Source of the DNA: a bacterium | Lineage (GTDB): Bacteria; Zhuqueibacterota; Zhuqueibacteria; Residuimicrobiales; Krinioviventaceae | NCBI GenBank assembly: GCA_029561455.1 | Contig: JAKQIY010000061.1 | Coordinates: forward strand, 183,076-247,075 | Reading direction: 5' to 3' | Length of the DNA: 64,000 nt | Part shown: positions 42,172 to 50,740 of the stretch, one piece after another | Layout: each line of letters opens with the position of its first letter | Numbering within the stretch: position 1 is the first letter of the stretch | Made by a program: the position numbers and the translations under genes | Notes under the pieces: generated by a model | Seen by the model: the letters and a program-made list of their open reading frames with translations, nothing else | The model's database searches: none | Told to the model about the DNA's origin: nothing

Positions 42172-42660
42172 ATGAGAAAATACTATGATTCGATCCTGAA
42201 CCAGTTTTGTGACAAAAAAACCCCCTTATATCTTGCCCCCTATACGGATCATGATGATTTTGTTTATGCCGCAAATGGACAAGTATTTATCCGGGTGCCC
42301 AAGATGCTGGTGCAAAACAACTATCCACCCTATTCGGCTTTTCCGATCTCCAGGGTGAGGAAATATTTTTCCGAATGTAAAAAAACCTTGCAAAAATCAC
42401 CAGTACAGCTACAGGTGCATGACTTGCAAAAATTACTGGACTATAGTAAAAAGACCCATGAGAAAAGTACCGGCGCCGGTTTGTTCAAACTGATTGATTG
42501 CTATTTCCCGCAAAAAGGCATTCGTTTGTTGCTCAAATCGACCGAATACCATCACTTCCCCTTTGTGAATATGTTGACGGATCGACCGGCTGAGCCAAAT
42601 TTGTTTACCAGCGGCATAGCGCAGATCATTCTAAACCCGGAATGCCCGGAGAAGAAATAA
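42172..42660 (+). CDS. Hypothetical protein divergent from the XRE-S24 repressor
   Basis: A 162-residue soluble protein that I cannot place in a family. The ATG at 42,172 follows AGGGG; an in-frame ATG 23 codons upstream has no site. It is basic and mixed alpha/beta (AANGQVFIRVPKMLVQNNYP, then KSPVQLQVHDLQKLL and GIRLLLKSTEYHHFPF). Two short strand-rich segments vaguely recall a DNA sliding-clamp half, but this is weak. Its promoter region carries a candidate operator for the neighbouring LexA-like repressor, so it may be a damage-induced gene. Confidence 0.65.
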   Translation: MRKYYDSILNQFCDKKTPLYLAPYTDHDDFVYAANGQVFIRVPKMLVQNNYPPYSAFPISRVRKYFSECKKTLQKSPVQLQVHDLQKLLDYSKKTHEKSTGAGLFKLIDCYFPQKGIRLLLKSTEYHHFPFVNMLTDRPAEPNLFTSGIAQIILNPECPEKK

Positions 42661-42721
42661 ATTTGAATTATTATCCCCGGTGATGGCTCCAGGGTGTCAG
42701 GGTGGAAACCATCAATACTGC

Positions 42722-43450
42722 TTACTGTTCGAATAACTGTAACATTTTATCTCGAACCAGAGTTTTTAATTCGTCCGCTTCAAGATCACAGGTTTCGGAA
42801 TATAACACCGGTTTGCCGAACCGTAATATCATTTGTCCGGGGCGAAGGATTGGGCTGCCTTTGCGCTTGATCTCAAAAGCGCCGATCATGACCATAGGGA
42901 CTATATCCGCACCCGCTTCTTTGGCCAGCAAAAACGGCCCGCGTTTAAAAGCGCCAAAACTCCCGGTTAATGTGCGGGTGCCTTCGGGCATGATCATGAT
43001 CGAGATGCCGCGGGCAAACGCCTTTTTCGCCTGCATTAAACTGTTCATAGCGCTGCGGGCATTGGTGCGGCTGATGGGGATCATTTCCAGGCGGCGTAAT
43101 ACCCATCCCCAGAAAAACCATTTGAAATGGGTATCCAGTTCCACTCCACGCGCGAAATTGGGAATATAGCCGTACAAGACAATCCCGTCAAACTGGTTAA
43201 CATGGTTACACATAAAAATATAGGTGCGGCGCGGATCAACATGTTCGCGGCCCTCGACCCGGATTCTGATGAATAACATGCGCATAATAAAACGACATCC
43301 GGCCTTAATTAATCCATCAAAGCGCCGGGGATTGATAACGATTCCCGTAATAAGAAGCGATAAAGATACCAGCAGAAATGCGCTGAAACCACATATCCAG
43401 GCAAGCGCCGACGCCAGGTTCACTTTAACTTTTTTAAGCATCTTTTTCAT
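42722..43450 (-). CDS. plsC: 1-acyl-sn-glycerol-3-phosphate acyltransferase family protein
   Basis: Inner-membrane lysophospholipid acyltransferase of 242 residues, making phosphatidic acid or acylating another glycerolipid. It has an N-terminal membrane helix, the catalytic NHVNQFD (HX4D) box near residue 82 and the substrate-binding MPEGTRTLTG box near 153. The ATG overlaps the stop of the lipid kinase gene (ATGA), so both are translated together and probably act in phospholipid turnover. Exact acyl acceptor is not shown. Confidence 0.88.
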   Translation of the reverse strand: MKKMLKKVKVNLASALAWICGFSAFLLVSLSLLITGIVINPRRFDGLIKAGCRFIMRMLFIRIRVEGREHVDPRRTYIFMCNHVNQFDGIVLYGYIPNFARGVELDTHFKWFFWGWVLRRLEMIPISRTNARSAMNSLMQAKKAFARGISIMIMPEGTRTLTGSFGAFKRGPFLLAKEAGADIVPMVMIGAFEIKRKGSPILRPGQMILRFGKPVLYSETCDLEADELKTLVRDKMLQLFEQ

Positions 43451-44334
43451 AAATCAAAGACCTTGATTTTTCCGGGCAGGATCGATACGGTTATCGGCGT
43501 CTCTCCAATGATCTCGCCATCGGGCGTCAGAGCTTTAGGGACAGCCGGATGAAATGTCATGGCGCTTCCCTGGAACGTTTCGATTTGCGGAATGCGAATA
43601 TGCGATCCATTAAAAATTTTCGGCAAAGTTGATAACAGACCATAACGCGATATTTTATTGAGAATGACCACATCCAGCTTTCCATCATCGATTTTCGCCG
43701 CCGGCGCCATGATCATATTCCCGCCGGTTTTGGTGGAATTGCTGATCTCCACAAATACATTGTCCCGGTGATACGTCTGCCCGTCGATCTCGAAATCCAG
43801 CGTACAGGATTGCAGATTTTTGGTAATAATGAAAACGCCGATGATATAACTAAGGCTGCCCCATTTCTTGAATGCTGCGGCTTTTTGGGCAACGTCGGCG
43901 ACAAATCCAAACCCCAAAATATTAATAAAATAAAAGGATCGTCCCGGACTTTCACAGTATCCCAGGTCAACCCGACGGGTCGTACCGTTGACAACCGCCT
44001 GAACGCCAGCCTGCAGGGATTGCGCGGCCAGGTCTTTGGAAAAAGAATTGCCGGTGCCAACCGGTAATACGCCAAGTGGTACCGGCAGGTCCGGATTCCC
44101 CTGCATCATACCGTTAATGACCTCAAACAAGGTGCCGTCGCCGCCCAGGGCGGCTATACCATCCCAGCCACTATTCACTTCTCGTTTGGCTATTTCAATG
44201 AGATGCCCGGCATATTCGGAATAAATGCAGGTTACCTCTACCCCCTGTTGATGGAAAAGGGTTAATGCTTTTTGTGCAGCTTGAGTGCCTTGCTTACGCC
44301 CGGCTGCAGGATTGACTAGTAATAAAATTTTCAC
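43447..44334 (-). CDS. Diacylglycerol-kinase-family lipid kinase (YegS/BmrU type)
   Basis: Cytosolic lipid kinase of 295 residues. Marks are VNPAAGRKQG at the start, the nucleotide-binding GGDGTLFEVING near residue 65, LPVGTGNSFSKD near 104, and a late MTFHPAVPKALTPDGE that fits the family's C-terminal domain. It phosphorylates diacylglycerol or a related lipid. Start is GTG. It is upstream of and translationally coupled to the plsC-like gene. Confidence 0.92.
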   Translation of the reverse strand: MKILLLVNPAAGRKQGTQAAQKALTLFHQQGVEVTCIYSEYAGHLIEIAKREVNSGWDGIAALGGDGTLFEVINGMMQGNPDLPVPLGVLPVGTGNSFSKDLAAQSLQAGVQAVVNGTTRRVDLGYCESPGRSFYFINILGFGFVADVAQKAAAFKKWGSLSYIIGVFIITKNLQSCTLDFEIDGQTYHRDNVFVEISNSTKTGGNMIMAPAAKIDDGKLDVVILNKISRYGLLSTLPKIFNGSHIRIPQIETFQGSAMTFHPAVPKALTPDGEIIGETPITVSILPGKIKVFDL

Positions 44335-44410
44335 AAAAAGCCTTTCGTTTTTTTGTACAAGGACATTTACTAGTACTGTATTTAGGTTTTTACAACTGTT
44401 GGCATTTATA

Positions 44411-45418
44411 TTATTTTATTGTCACTCCAGACGGTAAGACATTCTTTAACGGAAACTTTTTTACACCTATCATCCATTCATTTCCAATTGTTTGCAAAGA
44501 GAACCACACAACTAAGATATTATTAAATACTAAACCTGTGCTTCGATATATCTTTTTACTATTATAAAAACCAGTTGTATTAATTAATAAGGGATTACAA
44601 TTAAATGTCCAGTTAACTAAATCTGAACTAACTGCAAGATAAAGTTTTGAATCAGAGAACGGTCCACATGCAAGCATAACGAATTTATTACCTGCCGGAA
44701 AAACATCAATATGCCAGGGAATAAAACCTTCAGGGAACTCTGTATTTATTGTTGTACGATCTTCAAAATTCATGTTGTTGCTATCAATATTTTTAACAAA
44801 CTGAATCGGATAATGATATCGGGAAAGGTTAACAAAAAACAGATAAAATATTGAATCTCTTTTAACAATAGAAGGAGAAACTATAAATATGTCTTGAGGA
44901 AAAACAAAATGATTAACAAGCGATCTTTCCCATTTGATACAATCACTACTTTTCAATCGTATTAAATTCTGATAATCAGGTTTTACTGTTTCCAGATAAA
45001 ACAAATAAAATTCTTTTTTTTCTTTATCAAAATATAATTCCGGATCATTATTATAACCATTTTTGGGAGTTCTAGCCAACGGATTTTGACTTATCGTAAA
45101 TTCATCATAGTCTACTCCGTTATTGCTAACTGCAAGACACGGATTTTCATAACTATTCTTACTAAAAGGATATGGTGTGTAAACTAAAAAAAATTTGTTT
45201 TTATTAAATCCCTCTTCAAAGTATTGAATATCCGGATGCACGCATTGACCTGATTTATCTGGTGTTGGCAGGGCAAGAATTATCTCCTCAGGTATATCCT
45301 CAACGACGAATTTGTCAGACTCATTTAAAATGTAATCTTTTTTTGTACAAGTCCCTGAAAATACAATTAGCATTGAAATAATCGAAATTGCCTTCAAAAA
45401 TTGCTTTCTCGACGGCAT
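44411..45418 (-). CDS. Lipoprotein with five-bladed beta-propeller (GH43-like fold)
   Basis: A 335-residue surface or periplasmic lipoprotein (ISIISMLIVFSGTC gives a lipobox-like end). Repeated blade-like segments, such as NNDPELYFDKEKKEFYLFYL, SPSIVKRDSIFYLFFV and KLYLAVSSDLVNWTF, recall GH43/GH32-type propellers. The catalytic triad of GH43 cannot be assigned with confidence, so it may bind rather than cut sugars. It lies in an AT-rich patch with the next gene, 3 bp away, and the two likely form an operon. Confidence 0.65.
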   Translation of the reverse strand: MPSRKQFLKAISIISMLIVFSGTCTKKDYILNESDKFVVEDIPEEIILALPTPDKSGQCVHPDIQYFEEGFNKNKFFLVYTPYPFSKNSYENPCLAVSNNGVDYDEFTISQNPLARTPKNGYNNDPELYFDKEKKEFYLFYLETVKPDYQNLIRLKSSDCIKWERSLVNHFVFPQDIFIVSPSIVKRDSIFYLFFVNLSRYHYPIQFVKNIDSNNMNFEDRTTINTEFPEGFIPWHIDVFPAGNKFVMLACGPFSDSKLYLAVSSDLVNWTFNCNPLLINTTGFYNSKKIYRSTGLVFNNILVVWFSLQTIGNEWMIGVKKFPLKNVLPSGVTIK

Positions 45419-45421
45419 GAA

Positions 45422-46189
45422 TTAAAACCTCATGGAAAGAGTACAGACATAATACAGGGTATCTAGATTATACCCGACACTTATAGAAGGATAAAAATAT
45501 TTTATACAAGTACAATTTTCGTTTATTCCGAAAGAAATGTAATTATTGTTTCTAATACCATCAAGTATCAAGTTAAAAAACAAAGTAATATCAGCAAAGG
45601 TTCGCCGGTAATAGAGTGCATTATAAGGGGAGCGAATAAAAGCTGATTCATGTTTTTTCTTTTGCCAATTGTATTGTTCAATTTGCAAAAAATTTATCTT
45701 GAAAAGAAATTGCAAAGATTGTTTGGGACTAGAAAAAAACTGCATTACAATACCTGAACCAACATTCATACGCTGCTCGCCGATTGATTCTTTACCGGCC
45801 GGTACAGAGATATTTTCGATTAAAAAAAATTTTTCCGTTAGCTGCACTGACCCCGCAATTACCGGGTCCGTAAAGCCGGCTTCCACAACTCGGCCGCTTG
45901 GTACCAATTCTGCATATCCGCCTGATAATGCAATTCTTGTTTTTGTCGTTATGTTATAATGGATCATCAGATTATAATTTACAGTTTTATAAAAACGGTA
46001 GTTTTGAAAATGATAATACCCTTCAACAGTCGGTCGGGTTTCCTGTAAATTATCAAACAAGAACGATTCATTAAAAATAGATATAAAGGAAGGCGACCAT
46101 TTAATGTTAGCCGAAACATTATTTATTACAAATAACATCATTAAAACACAGATTCGGTTACTTGTTTTTACGAAATCGGTTTCGGACAT
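45422..46189 (-). CDS. Putative outer-membrane protein
   Basis: A 255-residue exported protein of unknown family. The N-terminal segment RICVLMMLFVINNVSANIKW looks like a signal peptide, and the rest shows alternating strands (KTRIALSGGYAELVPSGR, IAGSVQLTEKFFLIENISV) ending in a classic barrel terminus with aromatic residues (YYVCTLSMRF). It is directly upstream of the lipoprotein gene. High AT content compared with the backbone suggests acquisition or a different history. Confidence 0.6.
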   Translation of the reverse strand: MSETDFVKTSNRICVLMMLFVINNVSANIKWSPSFISIFNESFLFDNLQETRPTVEGYYHFQNYRFYKTVNYNLMIHYNITTKTRIALSGGYAELVPSGRVVEAGFTDPVIAGSVQLTEKFFLIENISVPAGKESIGEQRMNVGSGIVMQFFSSPKQSLQFLFKINFLQIEQYNWQKKKHESAFIRSPYNALYYRRTFADITLFFNLILDGIRNNNYISFGINENCTCIKYFYPSISVGYNLDTLYYVCTLSMRF

Positions 46190-46467
46190 ATTCTTTAAAC
46201 TTTTTGGTTAATTACTTTGACAGTTTAGATCAAACTCAATAATTTTACAAATTAAAAACTCTTTTCCTAAAAAAAAATACTTTTCTCTGGTCTGTGAACC
46301 AAATTTTTGTTTATTCAACACTCTTGAAATAAATCCGCTTGCTGTTATTCTCTCCTCATCAAGCTTATTGTCGACAAAAAACCCTTGCGTCACATTGTTT
46401 TTTTCTTTACTATTTTACATGGCCACTAATATAAATAACTTTTCTATAAAAAATATACCGTTATCTC

Positions 46468-46520
46468 TTGACATTGTGAAAGGAATCAACTATATTAATA
46501 ATCGGAATGATTATTAATAT
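46468..46520 (+). promoter_or_regulatory. Promoter and PerR/Fur-box operator of the regulator gene
   Basis: TTGACA (46,468-46,473), a 17-bp spacer and TATATT (46,491-46,496) form a near-consensus promoter. The -10 lies inside a perfect inverted repeat with 12-bp arms and a 5-bp spacer (46,492-46,520), built of ATTAATAATC-type half-sites as in Fur/PerR boxes. Binding would block RNA polymerase, so the gene is probably autoregulated. Confidence 0.8.
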
Positions 46521-46525
46521 TGATT

Positions 46526-46942
46526 ATGCAAAAGAAAGTCGAAAATGTTACCTATAAACAAAGCCGGCAACGTGTCCGCATTCTGGAATTGCTGCGCTCG
46601 ACGACCGAGCACCCGACAGCGGACTGGTTGTATGCACGGTTAAAAAAGGAGTTTCCCCGGTTGAGTTTGGGTACTGTGTATCGTAATCTCACGATATTAA
46701 ATGACCAGGGCCTGATCAAAAAGATCCATTACGGCAGCACCTTTGACCGTTTTGAAGCCAACATCACGCCACACCATCATTTGATATGTGAAGAATGCGG
46801 AGCTATCATTGATTTTATTATGCCTAACTATGATGAAATCATTGCCTCCGCCGGCAAATTGACAGATTTTACAGTACGGAGCCACAAAATAGAATTCTTT
46901 GGAATATGCGCGAATTGTAAGGAAAAGAGTATAGCACAATAG
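46526..46942 (+). CDS. perR: Fur-family peroxide-responsive regulator (PerR-like)
   Basis: Metal-dependent DNA-binding repressor of 138 residues. The winged helix shows RQRVRILELLRSTTEHPTAD and SLGTVYRNLTILNDQGLIKK; metal-binding residues are in PHHHLICEECGAIIDF near 80 and the C-terminal CANCKEKS. The ATG at 46,526 is preferred over an upstream TTG inside the operator. The catalase gene follows after 76 bp and shares an operator half-site, which favours PerR over Fur, although metal specificity is not visible from sequence. Confidence 0.88.
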   Translation: MQKKVENVTYKQSRQRVRILELLRSTTEHPTADWLYARLKKEFPRLSLGTVYRNLTILNDQGLIKKIHYGSTFDRFEANITPHHHLICEECGAIIDFIMPNYDEIIASAGKLTDFTVRSHKIEFFGICANCKEKSIAQ

Positions 46943-46970
46943 TAAAGCTGAATTTGCCATTCATTTACAC

Positions 46971-46982
46971 AATAATCATTCC
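46971..46982 (+). promoter_or_regulatory. PerR half-operator before the catalase gene
   Basis: AATAATCATTCC is the exact reverse complement of a 12-nt stretch of the regulator's own operator (46,504-46,515). It lies 36 bp before the catalase start. Confidence 0.55.
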
Positions 46983-47018
46983 CTTGAACACTTAACCAAG
47001 TTGTGAAAGGAGTAAACA

Positions 47019-48461
47019 ATGGCTAAAGAAAAAAAGCTGACGACTGCTGCAGGAATTCCTGTAGACGACAATCAAACCTCATTAACCGCCGGCCAGCGCG
47101 GCCCTACCTTGCTGCAAGATCATTATCTTTTGGAAAAGCTGGCCCATTTTAATCGCGAAAGAATTCCCGAAAGAGTTGTTCACGCCAAAGCCGCCGGGGC
47201 GCATGGCATCCTCACCATTACCAACGACATTAGCAAATACAGCAAAGCCAAACTGTTTGCCAAAAAAGGCAAAAAAATCGAGGTGCTGGGCCGGTTCTCC
47301 ACAGTTGCGGGAGAAAAAGGCTCGGCCGACACGGTGCGCGATGTACGCGGCTTTGCCCTGAAATTCTACACCGAAGAAGGCAACTGGGATATGGTGGGCA
47401 ACAACACCCCGGTTTTCTTTATCCGCGATGCCATCAAGTTCCCGGATTTTATCCACTCGCAAAAACGCGACCCGCAAACCAACACCCGCTCCGATACCAT
47501 GCAGTGGGATTTCTGGTCCCAGGTACCGGAAGCTCTGCACCAGGTGACTATCCTGTTTTCCGATCGCGGCATCCCCAAGGGCATTCCCTTTATGAACGGC
47601 TATGGCAGCCATACCTACAGTTTCATCAACGCCAAAAATGAACGCTTTTGGGTGAAATTCCATTTCAAGACCAAACAGGGAATTCAGTGCATGATGCAGG
47701 ATGAAGCCGATCGTCTCGCCGGACAAGACCCGGATTACCATACCCGGCATTTATTTGAAGCGATCAAAAAGGGCGATTGCCCGAAATGGACTTTTTATGT
47801 ACAGGTGATGCCGGAAAAAGAGGCGGAAACCTATCGCTGGAATCCATTTGATTTAACCAAAGTGTGGCCGCACAAAGATTATCCCCTCATCGAGGTCGGC
47901 GAAATGGAAATGAACCGCAACCCGGAAAACTATTTTGCCGAGATCGAACAGGCGGCGTTTTCCCCGGCGAATGTGGTTCCCGGAATTTCTTTCTCGCCTT
48001 GTAAAATGTTGCAGGCGCGTATTTTTGCTTATGCGGATGCGCACCGCTACCGGCTGGGTGTGAATTTCGAGCGGCTGCCTGTTAACCGTCCCCATGTGGA
48101 AGTGAATAATTACCAACGCGACGGGCACATGCGTTTTGACGACAACGGCGGCGCTTCGCCGAATTATGAACCGAACAGCTTTGGCGGCCCGCTTGCAGAT
48201 CCTGCCTACAAAGAACCGCCGCTCAAAATCTCCGGCGATGCGGATCGTTATGAACAAAAGCGCGGCGTGGATGACGATTATATTCAGCCCGGCAACCTGT
48301 TCCGCTTAATGCCGGCAGCTGAACAGCAGCGCCTGATTGCCAATATTTGCGGCAGTTTGGGCAAAACACCAAAGAGCATCCAGGAAAAGATGGTGGCGCA
48401 TTTCCGCCGCGCCGATAAAAACTATGGCGACGGCATAGCTACCGGGTTGGGTTTGAAATAA
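47019..48461 (+). CDS. katA: Monofunctional haem catalase
   Basis: Typical small-subunit catalase of 480 residues, converting hydrogen peroxide to water and oxygen. The N-terminal [18 protein letters not shown] holds the catalytic histidine, [15 protein letters not shown] and [19 protein letters not shown] the distal asparagine region, and [14 protein letters not shown] near residue 338 the proximal haem tyrosine. A GAAAGGAG site precedes the ATG. The PerR-like gene is just upstream and a half-operator lies between, so it is likely induced by peroxide. Confidence 0.97.
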   Translation: MAKEKKLTTAAGIPVDDNQTSLTAGQRGPTLLQDHYLLEKLAHFNRERIPERVVHAKAAGAHGILTITNDISKYSKAKLFAKKGKKIEVLGRFSTVAGEKGSADTVRDVRGFALKFYTEEGNWDMVGNNTPVFFIRDAIKFPDFIHSQKRDPQTNTRSDTMQWDFWSQVPEALHQVTILFSDRGIPKGIPFMNGYGSHTYSFINAKNERFWVKFHFKTKQGIQCMMQDEADRLAGQDPDYHTRHLFEAIKKGDCPKWTFYVQVMPEKEAETYRWNPFDLTKVWPHKDYPLIEVGEMEMNRNPENYFAEIEQAAFSPANVVPGISFSPCKMLQARIFAYADAHRYRLGVNFERLPVNRPHVEVNNYQRDGHMRFDDNGGASPNYEPNSFGGPLADPAYKEPPLKISGDADRYEQKRGVDDDYIQPGNLFRLMPAAEQQRLIANICGSLGKTPKSIQEKMVAHFRRADKNYGDGIATGLGLK

Positions 48462-48472
48462 GCTGATAGGCT

Positions 48473-48493
48473 CGCCCTGGGAAGCCCAGGGCG
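48473..48493 (+). terminator. Hairpin after katA
   Basis: CGCCCTGGG / CCCAGGGCG with a three-base loop, 12 bp after the stop. There is no T-run, so it may protect the 3' end rather than terminate. Confidence 0.45.
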
Positions 48494-48511
48494 TATAACC
48501 ATCCTCTATCA

Positions 48512-48628
48512 TGTCATTCCGAGGAGCGAAGCGACGAGGAATCTTGTTCATTACTTTAATGTTAGAACAAGGGGCTTTTGCCCCTTGCCGTTATCAAGAT
48601 TTCTCGTCCCAAGCACCTCGAAATGACA
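48512..48628. repeat. REP-like inverted-repeat element
   Basis: Two arms of about 34 bp (48,512-48,546 and 48,595-48,628), starting TGTCATTCCGAGGAGCGAAG and its diverged complement, flank a perfect CAAGGGGC-TTTT-GCCCCTTG hairpin. The inner 23 bp (48,566-48,588) recurs inverted at 61,259-61,281. Such elements are common palindromic intergenic repeats. The rest of the gap (48,629-48,879) shows nothing clear. Confidence 0.75.
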
Positions 48629-48879
48629 ATGGGGAATGGATCATGTGGAGTACGCCTTATGGCACAAGTTTTTACAATTAAAGTATCTTTTGATCCAGGC
48701 GGTCTGAAGTATAGCTAATGCTCTGCAGGTGTGTTTCACTTTGATTGATAATTCTTGATAAAGTTTAGTCCACCACGGGAGCGACGATGAAAAAGCTCGT
48801 TTTGAAACACATCAAGTTTTAGCTTGTATGCTGCGCCAATCCCATCCTGCTGTAGTACAAAGGGCTTGATGAAAAGCTG

Positions 48880-48908
48880 TTGACAATATTGGCTTACTCC
48901 TTTATATT
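48880..48908 (+). promoter_or_regulatory. Consensus sigma-70 promoter of the small nucleotidyltransferase gene
   Basis: TTGACA (48,880-48,885), exactly 17 bp, TATATT (48,903-48,908). The predicted start falls at or next to the ATG at 48,914, so the mRNA may be leaderless. Confidence 0.65.
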
Positions 48909-48913
48909 GAGTT

Positions 48914-49267
48914 ATGAATAAAAAGATAGATAAAATAATCCGGGATTTTGTCACTGATTCCCGACGCCTGCTAAAAGACAACCTGATAGGGCAATACCTG
49001 TTTGGCTCTTATACCCAAAACAAGCAAACAAAAATGTCCGATATTGATATTTTAATCATTGTTAAGGCATTTAATATGGACATAAGGAGGCAAATCAGCG
49101 CCTTGTCGTCTCAATATTCTATAGATAACGGAATCGTCATTTCCCCGGTATTGAAAGATATTCGCGTCTGGGAAATGAATAAAAAGCACAATACGCAATT
49201 CTATAAAGAAATTTGTAAATATGGCGTTTTGTTGGGAAGTATCAATTGCCGGATGCCTAACACTTGA
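48914..49267 (+). CDS. Small nucleotidyltransferase (MNT-like)
   Basis: A 117-residue minimal nucleotidyltransferase with the motif LFGSYTQNKQTKMSDIDILI (GS...DxD) near residue 35. In MNT-HEPN toxin-antitoxin systems such a protein AMPylates and silences a HEPN ribonuclease. No HEPN gene is next to it here; the downstream gene is on the other strand and belongs to a different cassette. It may be an orphan or a remnant of such a system. A consensus promoter directly precedes it. Confidence 0.82.
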   Translation: MNKKIDKIIRDFVTDSRRLLKDNLIGQYLFGSYTQNKQTKMSDIDILIIVKAFNMDIRRQISALSSQYSIDNGIVISPVLKDIRVWEMNKKHNTQFYKEICKYGVLLGSINCRMPNT

Positions 49268-49286
49268 AACTGTTTATATGAATATT

Positions 49287-49688
49287 TCAGCATTTAAAAT
49301 TTATATGGCTTCGGCAATAGTTTATAATTTTTTGACTGGTAAATTTTGAATCAAACAAACCGGTTTTAATTATCTCAAGTAATCCTTTATCAATTGGCGC
49401 TTCTGCTTGTGCATTACCACAAGCAAATGCCGACTGCAAATTCTCACAGGTCCAAATTTTCGTCATAGCATATAATATAATTGAATCATGCTTGATAAAT
49501 CTGTGACAGCCCTTTTGTAATACAACAGTTAAATCTGGTTTCGGGTGACTGCTTTTTGAAGAGACAGAAACTACCACAAACTCTTTGTCCTTGTCGGGCA
49601 GAGTTAAAATAATATGTAAATGTGGTTTTGGGGTCCCCGGAAGTAATGGGAATAAAAACGTTTCCCCCGGAAAAATAGTAAAAGTCAT
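49287..49688 (-). CDS. Probable toxin partner of the Panacea antitoxin
   Basis: A 133-residue protein with a small beta-barrel look: FPGETFLFPLLPGTPKPHLH at the start and CHRFIKHDSIILYAMTKIW near residue 80, like PemK/MazF-related proteins with an H..S..Y motif, though true MazF identity is not certain. Its ATG overlaps the Panacea gene stop by 4 bp (ATGA), so it is translated after the antitoxin. In known SocAB/Panacea pairs the partner is a toxin that the Panacea protein silences. Confidence 0.6.
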   Translation of the reverse strand: MTFTIFPGETFLFPLLPGTPKPHLHIILTLPDKDKEFVVVSVSSKSSHPKPDLTVVLQKGCHRFIKHDSIILYAMTKIWTCENLQSAFACGNAQAEAPIDKGLLEIIKTGLFDSKFTSQKIINYCRSHINFKC

Positions 49689-50221
49689 TTGTTAATCAGA
49701 GAATTGGAAACCAGCATAAATTTTATATTTTCAATTATCTCATTTACTTTATAAACCGGCATGCCGGAAGCCAGTAAAATATCCTCATAATGAATGGGTA
49801 TTGACGATGTACCCGGATCTTTATATTCCGGCAAACTGTGGGTAAAGGTTATCATGTCACTATAATTTTTGTCTTTGTATTTATTATAAATCTGCTGCAA
49901 AAGTTCTTTTTCGGCAACGGACAATTCATCATCACCGGGTTCATTAATTAAAATGACATTATAACCATCTTTTTTAATAAATTCCCGCCATGTTTTCCCG
50001 CTATTTTCATTCTTTATTAGATTCAAAAACCTGCTGACTACCGGGCCGTTAGGTAATGAACACATGTCGTCAAAAGTAATCGGAAATCCCCATTCCAGAA
50101 TGGCCTTCCGGTCCGCCAGGTAGACAAGTTTTATCAATTTGGTATAATTTTCCCGCCCGTTATTCAACTTGATTAGAAAAGCGGCGATTTGCGCGGCTTT
50201 AATTTCGCTAAAATCCGACAT
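49685..50221 (-). CDS. Panacea-domain (SocA/DUF4065-like) antitoxin
   Basis: A 178-residue protein with the typical Panacea layout: IKAAQIAAFLIKLNNGRENY, YTKLIKLVYLADRKAILEWG, and the LPNGPVVSRFLNLIK segment near residue 55. Panacea proteins are versatile antitoxins that use their domain to neutralise many unrelated toxins. The ATG at 50,221 follows a GGGGA site; a longer form starting nine codons earlier has a weaker context. The downstream gene overlaps by 4 bp, giving an antitoxin-toxin order. Confidence 0.85.
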   Translation of the reverse strand: MSDFSEIKAAQIAAFLIKLNNGRENYTKLIKLVYLADRKAILEWGFPITFDDMCSLPNGPVVSRFLNLIKNENSGKTWREFIKKDGYNVILINEPGDDELSVAEKELLQQIYNKYKDKNYSDMITFTHSLPEYKDPGTSSIPIHYEDILLASGMPVYKVNEIIENIKFMLVSNSLINK

Positions 50222-50387
50222 AAAATTTCCCCGTTTTACCTTGTCCATCTATTTTACATTTATAAAATACACTTATTTATGGAAAATACAACAAAAATTT
50301 TGCCAAATGTTTACAAATTAAAAAATTTTTATTAAGTATAGTAATCCCTATAGCTGACAAAAAAAATACAATGTCATCTATGAAAAA

Positions 50388-50663
50388 TTATATAATGCAC
50401 ACATCTTGTAATATTTTCGTTTTCAACTTCCACGTGTTTTTAATATCTTTATAAAAATCCGTGTTTAGAAATAAAGGATCAAGAACTACAAAAGTAAAAT
50501 CAGCATCTAATGGACGAAATACTGTTTCATAAAAAATACCCTTAAAGGGAATACCTTGACTTCTAGACTTGAAAGCCTCAATAATACCATTTCCCATTTC
50601 CTTATCTTCAATTTCATGAGGGCTATCAGATAAAATATATAGAAAGGAAATGTTATTATATAG
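50388..50663 (-). pseudogene. Possible 3' fragment of a decayed gene
   Basis: A minus-strand frame with no good start gives a protein-like string (for example SRSQGIPFKGIFYETVFRPL, then FVVLDPLFLNTDFYKDIKN) ending at 50,388. An in-frame TAA stands just before 50,663. It may be the C-terminus of a gene whose front is lost. No family is recognised. The rest of 50,249-50,740 is AT-rich without a clear gene. Confidence 0.35.
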
Positions 50664-50740
50664 TTAACCACCCCCCACATTTCCTGTTTCAATAATCCCG
50701 CAAAATTCGTATTTTATGGCAATCGACCACAGGAGAAGAA

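Noticed and set aside
46208..46393. 61-codon minus-strand frame between the barrel gene and the regulator
   Set aside because: AT-rich, no ribosome-binding site, no recognised family; kept out for lack of support.
47082..47750. 222-codon open frame antisense to the catalase gene
   Set aside because: It mirrors strong catalase coding sequence, has no signal for its own expression, and its product resembles no protein family.
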